Assembly (NCBI GenBank): GCA_030142905.1
Contig: JASJOG010000279.1
Coordinates: forward strand, 62,001 to 126,000
Direction of reading: 5' to 3'
DNA: 64,000 nucleotides
Origin: Heliopora coerulea
Taxonomy: Eukaryota; Cnidaria; Anthozoa; Scleralcyonacea; Helioporidae
Made by a program: the position numbers and the translations under genes. A model generated the notes under the pieces. The model ran no database searches. It saw nothing but the letters and a program-made list of their open reading frames with translations, and had not been told where the DNA came from. Below are positions 1 to 11,605 of this stretch, piece after piece (the first letter of the stretch is position 1; the number at the start of each line of letters is the position of its first letter).

Positions 1-783
1 ACTGACGTTTTGAGTGAAAGCCTTTCAATGTATGTCAGGTAGTTAAGTCCACTGGACTTAAAATTTGTTAATTTTTCGAACAGAAATTGTGTTCGTTATC
101 GTGACATATTCAAATTTCGTCATCCGATTCAATTAGTCGGGCCATTGACTGTCCTCTCTGGGAGATATTTCGAACCTTTTTCCACCTTGAAGAGTGTTCG
201 TTGTCCGTCTTAGAGTAGTGTCCGCCTTAGAGAGAATTTATTTATGGCAAAACAATGTATAAACGGCCTGTTCCAAAGGTGGTGTCCGTCTTTGAGGGGT
301 GTTCGTTAAGAGGGAGTTCCCTGTATCTGTGTTCGGTGAATTCAGTATATTCAGACTCATATCAAAGTTATCTAGGGAAAAACCAGAGCGAAAGGCAGAT
401 AGTGGTTTGTAGTTCATCAAAGTATATAACAAGGGGCACTTCTTTCGAGAACTGAAATGTGTTTTTGAAGATTTTGAAATAAGCTTTTGAGTAAGGCGGT
501 CTCCCAGGAACTTTTTTCATGACAACTTTTCTTTTAACCCCTGCAATGTATGATTTAGTAGCACGACTTTACAAACTTAGCCCAAATGTCAGAGCCTAGA
601 ATTTTTAACTAATATACATACCTCTCAACTCCATATAATAATTATCATTGAAAATAATGGAAATTTAAATTGAAAATGGAACTTCTTCACATCATTGAAA
701 AATTACGTACGTCATGCAGTTAGCAACCCTACATTTCCGAACCCAGTGTGTTGCAAATGTTAATCTCCATTTGTGCTACCTAT
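1..783. other. Non-coding stretch, nothing recognised
   Basis: I see only short unrelated open frames and no domain, splice-flanked exon or clear repeat. The sequence is AT-rich and looks intergenic. Confidence 0.5.
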
Positions 784-1042
784 GGCCTGGTTCACACGTG
801 AGCATAAGCATAAGCATAAGGACAAAACAAAATGCAAAACAAAGGAATGAAGTTAAACCTGCGACATAAGAATGGTTGTGATCATAAGCATAAGATTATA
901 GTCCAAGCATAAGCCAAGAGCCGAACAAAAGACGAAACAAAGACAAAGTCTTGTTTTACCTTCGCAAGTCCAAGAGGAGATGCCGTCCTTTGTTTTCGCA
1001 TTGATCTTGTCCTTATGCTTATGCTGCTCATGTGAACCATGC
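784..1042. mobile_element. MITE-like inverted-repeat element
   Basis: The left end reads GGTTCACACGTGAGCATAAG and the right end, reverse-complemented, reads GGTTCACATGAGCAGCATAAG, so the roughly 260-bp segment is bounded by imperfect terminal inverted repeats. The subterminal CATAAG motif repeats at both ends. There is no coding capacity, so it is non-autonomous. Family unknown. Confidence 0.65.
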
Positions 1043-1227
1043 TTATCCACAATTATTTGTTGGACATGGTTGGATGCCCACTCTGCATGATTGTAAAAGT
1101 TTGGCCAAGGTACAATACAAAAATGTCCAGGATAGCAAAATTTGAAGGTAACGTGGAGTCCAAGGGCATTGCTGTCCCTGAAGTGAAAATTTTAAATTAG
1201 ACCCCTGCAAGCAACGCTGTTTTTCTA

Positions 1228-1998
1228 AAGCCGGGTGTCCATATAGTTGTAATCGTTGTAGTTCAATCGGTGACTGTCAGCAATTTCATTACAACAATTG
1301 TGTTTCCATATAGTTGTAATTGTTGTAATTTAGGCATCGATTTCCCTCTAGTACACAGGACGTCTTGGTTTAGTGATTGCCGATTTATCGTTGAAACTGC
1401 GCAAGCGGTTGGTTAGGAAAAATTTAGACCCGGACGAGAGCCAGAATTTGGCTTCGAAAATGTTGTCGTAAAATATTCCTCACATTAAAACGCTGAACGT
1501 AGATGGTACAGTTAAGTCGAAGGTTACAGGTACAATACAAAAAGATGTTGTTGCTTGCCTTAGCAAGGGTTCGCAAAAAATTAAGGAAGATAAAACATAA
1601 ATTGATTCAGTGCTTTTTTTCGCAAAACAAAACTGATGATCTTTGGAAGGTGTCTGGGTATACACGAACAACATCCATGAACCGCTCGTCAGTTTAAGTA
1701 AAACTCTGCGTTTGACTCATCATTACATAATATATAAAATATTATTCTGTGACTGTGGTCTTGTAGGCACTTTTGTTGCAGACATTCGGCCACGAACGTT
1801 CCATTAAATGGTGATTTGTCAGCGATTGTTGTAACTGTTGTAGATGTTGAACCTGTTTCAACTTCTACAACAATCACCGACTGATCGCCGATAGAATTAT
1901 AACATTTACGACATGCGTTCCCATTTAATCGTAATTGTTGTAAGACTCGATCGGCGATCATCGTCGACAACCATTACAACTATATGGAAACCAGGCTT
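1228..1998. mobile_element. Non-autonomous DNA transposon with subterminal repeats
   Basis: The left terminus AAGCCGGGTGTCCATATAG mirrors the right terminus, which reverse-complemented is AAGCCTGGTTTCCATATAG. The motif TCCATATAGTTGTAAT recurs inside the left end (near 1308), and the right end is full of GTTGTAA/TTACAAC motifs, as expected for subterminal transposase binding sites. No transposase frame is visible in its 771 bp. I could not fix a target-site duplication with confidence. Confidence 0.7.
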
Positions 1999-2098
1999 AA
2001 ATGCAAGAGATTATAATTCAAAATATAGCAATGACCGCTTCACTTTATACATCCGCTGAATTCAACTACCAGAATTCCTTTCGAAATATTGTTTGTAA

Positions 2099-2916
2099 CA
2101 GAGGCGGCGGAACAACATTTCTTTTCGGGGGGCTAATTTTCAACTAAGCCAAAGAAAAATTTTAATTGAGTTTGGAGTATTAGCTATGAAACATTTCTTA
2201 GTGCGCATCCGAACATAAAAATAGTACCCGGTTGTTTCGTATACATAAAGCCTAAATGAATTTTTCTTTGCATTCTGACAATCATTAACAAGATATATTA
2301 GCATAAGCCAAATGTAAGACCACTTTCATTTTCTACAGTTAATACTTCGTTTTGCCTGTATTCAGAATTTTGGTTTTCTTAACCCCTTTGCCACTTCCAT
2401 GGAAGAGGTGAAAAGAACTTAAATGGTTTTGACTGCTCCATTGATCACTATTTATTTTTATTAAAATTATTTTAATATTCATGCAGGTTTTTGACTTTTT
2501 TCTCACACCATGTGGATTTGTTTAGAAGGATTATGGCTTGTTTTGGATCGGTAACAAAATTTATTGTTATCCTTAGATCTCTGAGTTTCAGTTTTACATG
2601 AAGAATTTACTCCAAATAAACGAATTCAATTTATGCAAGATGGCAGTCGGAAATTTCGAGATGTGAGACAATATTAACCAATTTAACTCAGGAACTTTTT
2701 ATCAAAGCTTCAGATTTAATGGTAAAGATAGGTAAGAAATAAATTAATGTAAATACACTTTTTGCTTACTCAAATCTTGATTGAATCACAATGTCTGTTA
2801 TATTGTCTATTTCATCATTTTATATTTTTCCAGTAAATATTTTGGGGGCTAAGCACTCCACTTTTACTTTTGGGGGGCCTGAAGCTCCCCTAAGCCCCCC
2901 AGTTCCGCCGCCACTG
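2099..2916. mobile_element. Non-autonomous hAT element with perfect 8-bp TSD
   Basis: The ends are CAGAGGCGGCGGAAC and, reverse-complemented, CAGTGGCGGCGGAAC. They are flanked by identical 8-bp direct repeats GTTTGTAA at 2091-2098 and 2917-2924. CAG-starting inverted termini with an 8-bp duplication are the hallmark of hAT transposition. The 818-bp interior has no transposase frame. Confidence 0.85.
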
Positions 2917-3561
2917 GTTTGTAATGTTAATTGGAGCAATTTTCTTTCCATTAACGCTGGGAATTCAATGTTTGCACGAAAACGAGAAGAACAAATAGTA
3001 TTCCAGTAGTTGTATTCAGCTGACGTAATAAGGCAAACAGACTGTTCTATAACTTTTATTTTTTTAGGAGGTAGGAGATTCACCTCCCATTCGCTCTTTG
3101 GTTTCTCCTTACTCCCCCTCTTCCAAAGTAAAAAGCCCGATTTAGAACTATGTCTGGCATCTGGGTCTTATGCATCCGATGATCGGTAGGAGAGAGTTTC
3201 AATCTTATTTGAAGGTTCTCAGGTCTTCAAGTACCATTGCTCAAAACCTATATCCTGTCAGAGAATTTCATAACGAAAGCATTTGAGGAATCACATTTTT
3301 GACGCGATACTCTCGTTCTCTCAATACAATATTCCATGCATGACTCACATGCTGCTGAGATAACTACTAAATCATAAGGACGGAAGGGGAACTACGATTT
3401 TCTTTGTGGCGACTTGAACTGATCAAATTCAGTACCAAACATTTTTGTCCACGATTGTTGGCATGGAAACGACAATGATGGTTGCCAAGTGACTTCCGGT
3501 TGTACTTATCAGTTATCTTTCTGGTAAGTTAATAACCTCAAGGCCGAAGACCACGGTGCAA

Positions 3562-3568
3562 TATTTAA
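3562..3568 (+). promoter_or_regulatory. TATA-like box upstream of the plus-strand SNase gene
   Basis: TATTTAA lies 43-49 bp upstream of the ATG at 3611. The spacing would leave only a very short 5' leader. Supported by motif and position only. Confidence 0.3.
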
Positions 3569-3610
3569 GAAAGGTTACCGTGATATTGTATCGGTTTTAG
3601 TTCCACAAGG

Positions 3611-4075
3611 ATGGCTTATCAAGAGCTTAAAGCTGTTACAAACAAAAACATTGGTCGTTTTACGTTCAAAGGTAAACGAACCAATGCGAAGGTGATTCAT
3701 ATTCACGACGGAGATACTTGCGACTTAGTATTCGAACACAATGGCGAATTGATGAGATTCAAATATCGTTTGGCCGGCGTAGACACCCCGGAGCTTGGAA
3801 TAAAGGACATTCTAGGTCGGGATGCAAGGATAGCCCGTGATTACTTGGCTCACCTCAGTACTGGTGAGGATCCTAACGATTTTGACGATGAATCTGGTTC
3901 GTTAAAGAAATCTGAACTACAAGAACATTTGGATAAGAACAAGAAATTGGTCTATGCAACATTTGGTGATTTCGATAAGTACGGAAGGCCACACGTTACA
4001 TTAAAGAGTCCAAAATCGATGAAAAAATCGTTTAGTGGTTGGCTTGATGAGGAAAGATATGTAAATGTAGAGTAA
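3611..4075 (+). CDS. SNase-like (thermonuclease-fold) nuclease, plus-strand paralogue
   Basis: This is an uninterrupted 154-aa frame of the staphylococcal-nuclease fold, a Ca2+-dependent phosphodiesterase family acting on DNA or RNA. It has no signal peptide or membrane segment, so it should be cytosolic or nuclear. Visible active-site elements are HDGDT (Asp35, the SNase Asp21 equivalent), YRL (Arg53, Arg35 equivalent), GVDTPE (Asp58 and Glu61, equivalent to Asp40 and Glu43) and KYGRP (Arg87 equivalent). All five are present, so the site looks complete. It is the only SNase copy here on the plus strand and the most diverged; its tail (DEERYVNVE) differs from the others. It lies outside the 14-kb tandem units, about 660 bp left of unit 1. 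An AATAAA signal lies 155 nt after the stop. It appears to be a single-exon gene. Function beyond nuclease activity is not known. Confidence 0.88.
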   Translation: MAYQELKAVTNKNIGRFTFKGKRTNAKVIHIHDGDTCDLVFEHNGELMRFKYRLAGVDTPELGIKDILGRDARIARDYLAHLSTGEDPNDFDDESGSLKKSELQEHLDKNKKLVYATFGDFDKYGRPHVTLKSPKSMKKSFSGWLDEERYVNVE

Positions 4076-4230
4076 TATTTTTGTGAACGGAAAAATCGAT
4101 TGAAAGCGGAAGGCTTGTTTGGATCGAGGTTTCGTAGTGAATCTTTGACACGAGTACAGAGTCCTGTTCCATCTTCACCATGTAATTTTTATTTTTTTAG
4201 TCTCTTAGTAAAGAGTAACTGACTTAGCTT

Positions 4231-4236
4231 AATAAA
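4231..4236 (+). terminator. Poly(A) signal AATAAA
   Basis: A canonical AATAAA lies 155 nt beyond the SNase stop codon on the same strand, in an AT-rich context. It is the nearest candidate for 3' end formation. Confidence 0.4.
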
Positions 4237-4314
4237 AAGAAGACGCTAAACTTGAATGGAGCTAGTTTGCTCTGAAAAAGTTGGAATGGAGAAAAATACA
4301 TATGTGATACCTAA

Positions 4315-4482
4315 TTCACACGTGAGATCAACTGGCTTAAAATTTCACTTGTGAAATCTTGGTGTACGAGACACGTATTTCACATATGAAATGGAAGATT
4401 AATTTCACTTTTGAAATTTTTATTTCACATATTAAATCGAAACAATTCACATATGAAATACTATTCTCATATGAGTAAAAGA
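4315..4482. repeat. Cluster of short palindromes related to TTTCACNNGTGAAA
   Basis: Seven near-palindromes occur within about 170 bp: TTCACACGTGAG, ATTTCACTTGTGAAAT, ATTTCACATATGAAAT, ATTTCACTTTTGAAAT, ATTTCACATATTAAAT, TTCACATATGAAATA and CTCATATGAG. The centre varies while the TTTCAC/GTGAAA arms are kept. It lies just 3' of the plus-strand SNase gene. It could be a decayed element or a protein-binding cluster. Confidence 0.6.
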
Positions 4483-5165
4483 ATACTTGGCGTAAGTTGA
4501 AGGATAGTAATCCACAAATAAGCTTGTCGCTATGGAAGCCTGAAAATAGCTCTGATTGGTTAATACCCGTGTTTGGATAAGAGTATCCAAACACAGAAAA
4601 TTTTTCGCCAAAAGTATACTGAAGTTTGTTTTCCACGTTCAGTCTTATTATTATATGAAAGGAACACGTAACAGCTTTGTGCGTTTGAACACTGATTCAA
4701 ACACTTGGTGCGTTGCAGGACTTTCAAATAGCTTATAAAAAAAAACAAGCTTGTTTTTCCTCTTTGTCACTGCGTTGAAGTGGCTTCGCTTTGTTGACCA
4801 GAGTTTGATCTTCATAAGCTTGGCTCTGATTGGTGCGTAGTTGATGATTTTCGGGAGAATTGCTTACTTCATCACTGTGTTTATTAACTGCATTTTATCT
4901 GTCGTTATTTTATAAAAGAAATTCCAAATTGTCTTCCATGTTTAGATACTGTGATCCAAACACTTGGGATATTGCTCGACTTTCGAAAATCTAAAAACAT
5001 TTGCTTAGCGGCTCATGTTTTATGACGTTTTTCTCAAGTCTCGCAACATCCCGCGCATTTGGATCAGTCTCTAAACACGGGAATTCATTTGGTATTTCGT
5101 AATTGATGATTATAAGTAACGAAAACGGGACTTTCTGTGTTTTTGCTTCTTTTTCGACAGACATG

Positions 5166-8100
5166 CAGGGTTCGAAATCAACGTTCAGAAAATATGCCTA
5201 AATTTGTAGGCTGTTTTTTGTAGGTCAAAATTTTTGCAGGCTGTTTCCCAAGCAGCAAAGTTACGTTCTGGACATAGGCCCAAATAAAAAGTAATGTAAG
5301 CCAAAATTAAATACATTTATTTTGTAATGTAAAAATTCTTTAACAAGTTAGATGCTATTGTCTTTGTCTGTTGAACTAACAATTTTGATATTCTAGTATA
5401 TTCAATATGTCAGTGTTACTGTATTAAATAAATTTATACTTGATCTGATCACATGTAAAGTTCTTCGGCAGTCAGATGTAAACTTACTGACAGCTCTGCT
5501 GCTGAGTTCGTGTTACATATCTCATCTTACGGTACCTAACTATTTTGTAAGAATAATTACAACATTTTATTTTGCACAAAAACAGACAAGTTCTGTTCAG
5601 TTAAGACAAGTTATATAATATATATTAAATGATATTAATGCATACGTAACGACAAGTTGGTCTCCTAGTATAAAACTAGTACTCGGTTTATTCCTCATCA
5701 CTATCGTTCGAATCAATACTTCTCATTCCACCCCGGAGAGGATCTTCACGATCACTGTCGTCCAAGCCTTCTGACAATTCCAACTGAGAAGAGTTGGCTG
5801 GTGTGTTTTCTTGGCTTTGTTCTCGGGCATCTTCCTCCGGTAAATCAGCTTTAATCTCTTCTTCCTCTCCATCTTCCTCGCCTTCAGATTATCCAAAAGA
5901 TGTTGGAGGTGAGTCACTTCCAACATCTTTTAACCAATCCCTTTTGGAATTCTTCCTTCTCTCTCTCTCTTGTTCTCTTTGATGCGCTTCCTTTTGGTTC
6001 ATACTGCTTTCGTTTTCCTTGGGTTTTCTTCCATAATTTATCACTGTTCCAGAGTTCTACAGCAAGCTCACCGAAACGTTCACGGTAAACGTGGAGGGAT
6101 GGGTCTCTCACTTTGATGCGCATCAAATCAATCAAGTTGCTTTCATTCAACCTGTTCCGACAGTCAGTCTTGACTACACTCAAGTATGAGATAAACGACT
6201 CGCACACTGCATTGCCGTATGCGGAGCAGCAGAGACACAGCTCGATCAGTGCCCAAAGTTCTGGTGCTTCGTCTTGCTTTAATTCCCAGAGCCTTGGCCA
6301 CAGATCCATGAAGGCGATAACAGCAACGTCAAAGTATGAAGTTGCCCACTACACAAGCACAACATACTGTTCTTGTAACAGTTCCTTGTTGGTCTGGCGT
6401 AGTGGGTCGATGTCTTTGAAGCTCTTGAAAACATTGGAGATTGTTTCCATTTGTACTGACAGCTTGTCTTCAGTCGCGTCCTTCATCCAAACGCGAGTAT
6501 ACAATAATTTGGTGATGCTGTGTGCTACTTCATCTGCATCGTTTGTTTCTTTGGACGATTCATCCTTGTCAGCATCCACCAAACATCCATAACTGCGTGC
6601 CAGTGACTCGTAGATGGCTACAACATTGGGATGCACCAGGGAGTTAACTGCAGCCTTGCCCTGCTGGAGATGTCTTACGGCAACACTCTGATACTGATGC
6701 TGTTGGCTGACTGACAGGACTTCCTGTTGGATCATAGAGAGCACATGTTTTATAGTTAGCAGCACAGATGTAACAGTCGCATCTGATTCTTGTGCTCTAC
6801 GTTTCATGATCTGATATTCATTGAGAGTTTTGTCAACTGCCTCAACTTGCTTGATGAGGTCAGCTCGGCTTGTCTTCTGAGTGATCAAGGAAAGTAGCCG
6901 AGTTGACTCCAGGATGTCAGCATACAATACACATTTTAGCAACATGGTAGGTTTTGCTATGCGCCGCCTTGTCATTCTGCTTGCTTGTGCCAGCAACGAC
7001 ATTCTGAATGTAGGCCAAGTACAGTCCCCTCTTGTCGACGAAAGCTTTCATTGCTCGCAACTTGTGGTCAATCCAGCGGGTACCACTCGATTTGGAAGTC
7101 TGGGTTTGTCTGTTCTCAAAGCTGTACCCTTTTTTCAGGATTTCACGCAAACTCCTCAGTTCTCTCCGTCGCCTTGCAGAGTTCTGATAAATACAATACA
7201 GATCCCGCATTACAGTTTCAACTTCCTTCATGTCGTTCTGAATCGCGTCCTTTATAGCCAGTTCAAGTCGATGGGACAAACACCAAACGAATTTGATGTG
7301 CTTGCCAAACTATCGCTGCAGTATGGAAATAACACCGTCTCGCTGACCTAAATTAACTGCAGTACCATTAGACTCAAAAAAGACAATTCTTTGTAGTTTC
7401 TCTGAAATGTCACAATCTTTAAAGGCATCAATAGTAGCACCTACAATCCCTAGCACATCTCGGGATTCCACCTGCTTCAAACTTAGAAAAGCAAGTGAAG
7501 CTTTAAATTCGTCTGGATCTAGAAACAGTATGTAGATAGCTTCCTTCTCTTTGCTCGCTGCATCAGTCGCTCCGTCAGCTAGCACAGTTACAAAATTAGC
7601 TCTCTTGACTTTATCCTTGACTTGCCTCTCATACAGCGCCTTGGCAGCAAAGTGAATGAATAATTTGCAGCCCTTGTCATTCTCGTATGTACCTCCAGGC
7701 ATGAACTTGACTCCATGTAACTTTTTAATCCTTACGTGATCAATGAAGTCAGAATAAGGCCGTCCCTTTTAAGCTGGCAGATATCCAATGTCGAAGAGGT
7801 TTTGCATGGCGGTTCTTTTTTCGGGTGTAAGCCGTCCCATATTGCCGCCTGCCTGGGCAATGGGGGCATCAGGTGGTACTGGTGGTAATTGCACTCGTAC
7901 ATTCCTGTCCTCGGTGGCTGCCTGCCCCTGCTCTTCAAGTCGCAGAGCTTGTTTATGAAGCTTACTTTGAACGTGTTTTGTAACAGCCGATGATTTTAAA
8001 TTGGTAGATCCAGTATTAAAAGCGTTTGTCCCAGGAAGTTTGGCTTTCCACTTCACGCAAATATGACAAGTCAAAACTTTTCGAGTTACATCAACTCGAA

Positions 8101-8917
8101 AATACTTGTTCATCTGTCTCCAATTCTCAAAAGTTGCTGGTTTCACTCGCCGACCCGACATCATGATATTTGTGCATACCATATTTCTACAGCTATTTAT
8201 AAATTAATGTAAGAGCACAACTCTGTAGGCGTCTACGTTTTGGAATTTATTCATTGCTGCCGATCAAGCGATGCGAAACAGGGATTCCACTGAGACGTCA
8301 GTCGACGTCGGTCATTTTTTCCAGGGTACTATGGTCTGTGGTCTCCTTTTCGCTTATGCGCGCGCTCCATGAGCTGTAATGAAGTCGCTGTAAAAAGGAA
8401 AATGCGGGCTCCATTACAACTTAAAAATAAAAATGGCGGCAATAATAAAGACGGCAGGATCAGGAAAACTGGACAGCAATTCGGATCTTTACTTTTCGGC
8501 ACTGGATTGAACTGCAGCTTGATCACTGCATTTGTGCAAAGGAAAATCACAGGACAAAGTCATGATCTATATATTGTAATTTAATATATAACTACAAGGT
8601 ACGTGTACCGGATGTTATTGTAATTATAATTTGTCCTGCAGTGAAATCGATCAAGTAAGCGACTGATTTTTATCTTTCGTCACGTTTGTTCATCTTTGCA
8701 ATGACGCCATTAGTCTGACCCTTGTTTACACAATCTGGCTAAGCAAATACTGATTTCTATTGAGATCGTATACAGAGAAAATAAAAACAAATTACCATAA
8801 TTAATTTTGATCTTGGCAAAAGCAATTTCGCCGATAACCCAAAGTTGAGTTATATTTTGAGATTAGAAGTCGCCGGCATGGTCCTAAAACTATTGCCGGC
8901 TGCTATTTCGAACCCTG
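5166..8917 (-). mobile_element. hAT transposon, unit 1 copy, 5-bp TSD ACATG
   Basis: The left end CAGGGTTCGAAAT (5166) and the right end ATTTCGAACCCTG (ending 8917) form a 13-bp inverted repeat. Both sides carry the direct repeat ACATG (5161-5165 and 8918-8922). The 3.75-kb interior holds the ZNF862-like transposase relic on the minus strand. Copies in units 2 and 3 have the same flanks, so a single insertion was duplicated with its host block. Confidence 0.85.
5688..8182 (-). pseudogene. hAT transposase relic, ZNF862-like, unit 1
   Basis: On the minus strand from the ATG at 8182 the translation opens with a Cys/His zinc-finger region (LTCHICVKW...HVQSKLHK). It continues through ADGATDAASKEKE and a CLSHRLELAI block, and ends with a hAT C-terminal dimerisation-like segment (FISYLSVVKTDCRNRL). 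This order matches hAT-derived ZNF862/TTF-type proteins. The frame is broken by a nonsense codon near 7769, another near 7312 (QR-stop where unit 3 has QRKFG), a stop near 5888 shared with unit 2, and frame changes. It cannot make a full transposase. Confidence 0.85.
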
Positions 8918-9539
8918 ACATGGCTTGAATGGCTTTGGCCTGGATCTGCCAGTGAGGGTTGTGTTCTGTTGAACATTTTGCATAAAAATTAAGCAGTCAA
9001 ACATTTGAAGTTCCCAAACTCAATAAAACTGTACTGGTGGGAGCTCTCCCCTTGACAAATAAGGTCGTCTGGCATTAGCCAGGTTAAATTGATACGAGTT
9101 TTATACCTCCAGGAAACAGATAATAATTCATGAATTAACCTGGCCAATCCATGAAAGTCTACCACATCTCATGGAAGCATTTTGATGCCCAAAGAAAACT
9201 TGTGGGTAAATCAATAGCAATCTGGATCACATTCTTTAATTTACATATTGAAATCAATGCAAGAAACATGTAGTGAATCAATAAGAAAGCTCGTCTGAGA
9301 AACTAGTTCAAAAAACTCGTTTATCATCAGGTGGACCCAAACACTCGAAAGCAAAAAATTCTCGTGGTAACGCCCTTCGGTTTTCGTTATTTACTCGTGG
9401 TTCAAAACCCCTGATGAAACACTCAATCTCGTATTTTGAGTTATTGCATCAAACATGTTCCAGAATGAACGCAGGAATCTTGGCGGCATAGAAAACGTGA
9501 TTGCAATTCTTTTGGATAAGCGGAGTAGGACATTTTACA

Positions 9540-9690
9540 GTAAGTCAATCAACCAATCAATCGATGGACAAATCATTCATTCAATCATTCAATCAATCAA
9601 TCAATCAGTTAGTCAGTTAGTCAGTCAATCAATTAATCTATTAATCTATCAATCTATTAATCTATCAATCAGTCTCAATAAATCAATCAA
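9540..9690. repeat. (AATC)n/(ATCT)n microsatellite, unit 1
   Basis: Degenerate TCAATCAATCAAT runs pass into TTAATCTATCAATC. Equivalent arrays lie at about 23630-23775 and 37808-37940. It lies 3' of the NHL exon. Confidence 0.9.
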
Positions 9691-9804
9691 TCAAATCTCT
9701 TATTTCTTCACGTTATTCTCTACTCCTAGAGGCAATTAAAACGTTGAAACTCACACGTATAAAGTTATCTAATTCATTTTTTAAAATCTCTGCTTTAAAC
9801 TAAT

Positions 9805-11327
9805 TTAGGAAGTATCTGTATCCTCTTGCGGATTTGATTTGCGGCGAACATCATTTTTTCTTGGATCTGTGTCGGCTGCACGCAAAAGCATAGGTTCCAA
9901 ACGTAGCTCAAGCTCAACAATTCTATGGTTGTAAGTGTCGCAGACGTAGAATATTCCGTGATGGTCGTGAACTATACCAGAAGGATGATTTAAACCACCT
10001 ATACAACAAATATGCTTACCAGCTGTGGTAAGGACATGCACCCTTTCTTTGTACCAATCAGAGACCACAACATATTGATCATATATTGCAATCCCCCGGC
10101 ATTCAGCGAAGCTATGTTCCACCGAGAGTTCAGGCCCAATGCATCGTATGAAATTACCATCTTCTGAGAAGACCTGAATGCTATTGAGAACCATGTCGGT
10201 AACAAATATGTTACCCTGCAAATATGTTATGCAGTTTGTCAAAAGCTGCATTTAAACAATGTTCCATTGATCCAGTGGCGACCCCTCCTCGCCAATATCG
10301 AATTGCCCATCACGATCCAACATCACAATCCTATGATTTCCGGTATCGCACACAACAGCTTGACCCTTCAGGTTTATAGCAATCCCATGTGATATCTTGA
10401 AATTTCTTCAAATAATAAAACAGCGATTTTGTCGTGGTAACAAATTTAAACACAGTTTTTAAATACGTAGATACCATGGTGAATGGTAATTTAAGATAAA
10501 GTAGAAGATGAAGAGTAATATACGCTTTAAAGAGGTATACACAGTTACCAAAGACTGTTGGATAGTTTAGTTCTTAAAAGAACTGTTTGAAACTTAAAGA
10601 GGTAAAATTCTACGTAAAGAATAAGCCTAAAGAATTAGAAAAAAGCACGATGCATTCCGGCAGACCACTTATCAAGTGCTATACGTCTGCTAACTAAAGA
10701 AACATATGGGTCGATGTCATCAGTTTTGTTTAGACTATATAAGCAGGTGATATGTTTCTTTAGTTAGCAGACGTATAGCACTTGATAAGTGGTCTGCCGA
10801 AATGCATCGTGCTTTTTCTAATTCTTTAGGCTTATTCTTTACGTAGAATTTTACCTCTTTAAGTTTCATACAGTTCTTTTAAGAACCAAACTATCCAGCA
10901 GTCTTTGGTTACTGTGTATACCTCTTTAAAGCGTATATTACTCTTCATCGTCTCCTACTCTATCTTAAATTACCATTCACCATGGTATCTACGTATTTAA
11001 AAACTATCTTGAAGTTCCTTCCATGCACTTTCGTTATAATGGTCGTTTCACCTGTCATCGCATCAAGAATCTTTATGCAATTTGCCCTCGGCTCGAAAAT
11101 GATAATCTCTCCCTTATGGCTACAGGCAATATTTGTAGGAAAATTAAAGCTCTCTGAGCTGGCCACAGTTCCGATGTAGTCTAAATTCTTGCCCATTCTT
11201 ATCAAACGATTATTATTCTTATCCACAACGATAAGCTCATCTTTGTTACTTATACAAAGGTCCCATATCCTATGAAAACATTCTACTTCCTTACTTGGTC
11301 CAATGAGTTTATTGGTGATAACAATAT
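9805..11327 (-). pseudogene. NHL-repeat exon, unit 1, disrupted by foldback insertion
   Basis: This is the counterpart of the intact NHL exon at 38055-38950. An acceptor TTCAG precedes the first NHL codons. The first part (to about 11005) and last part (9805-10251) encode recognisable NHL blades such as GNIFVTDMVLNSIQVFSEDG. The exon is split by about 600 bp of inserted sequence containing a long foldback. A 1-nt deletion near 10270 (CCATTGATCC where unit 3 has CCATTTGATCC) shifts the frame. Both lesions are shared with unit 2, so the defect arose before those units separated. Confidence 0.85.
10455..11004. mobile_element. Foldback (long inverted repeat) insertion in the NHL exon, unit 1
   Basis: Two arms of about 250 bp are reverse complements: the outer left end GTTTTTAAATACGTAG matches the outer right end CTACGTATTTAAAAAC. 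They flank a loop of roughly 40 bp. The inserted stretch extends left to about 10402. ATCTTGAA is duplicated at both borders (10394-10401 and 11006-11013). Unit 3 has a single uninterrupted ATCTTGAA at this site. Confidence 0.85.
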
Positions 11328-11605
11328 CTGAATAATGAAAAGTATTCAATCGTTAGAAGGAAGGAAAACGTCATCCAAGTCATTCAAGACGTACAAGGTG
11401 ATTTGATTGCTGAACTAATACATTCCTGTGCCAATCAATCCATTGTTATAACTTAAACGTTTAAAGATTTGCTCGTTCAAGAAACTTCTTGCTTGGATTA
11501 TGCTTCCAACTGTTTGAGGATACAAACGTTTTATTTTGTGTCTTTTTCATACATCTTATTTTCTAAATCCATGCATGACGAAAATCCTATTACAAAATTA
11601 ACGTT

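Noticed and set aside
9540..9690. Short regular arrays considered as CRISPR-like
   Set aside because: They are uninterrupted 4-bp microsatellites without spacers, in a eukaryotic context.
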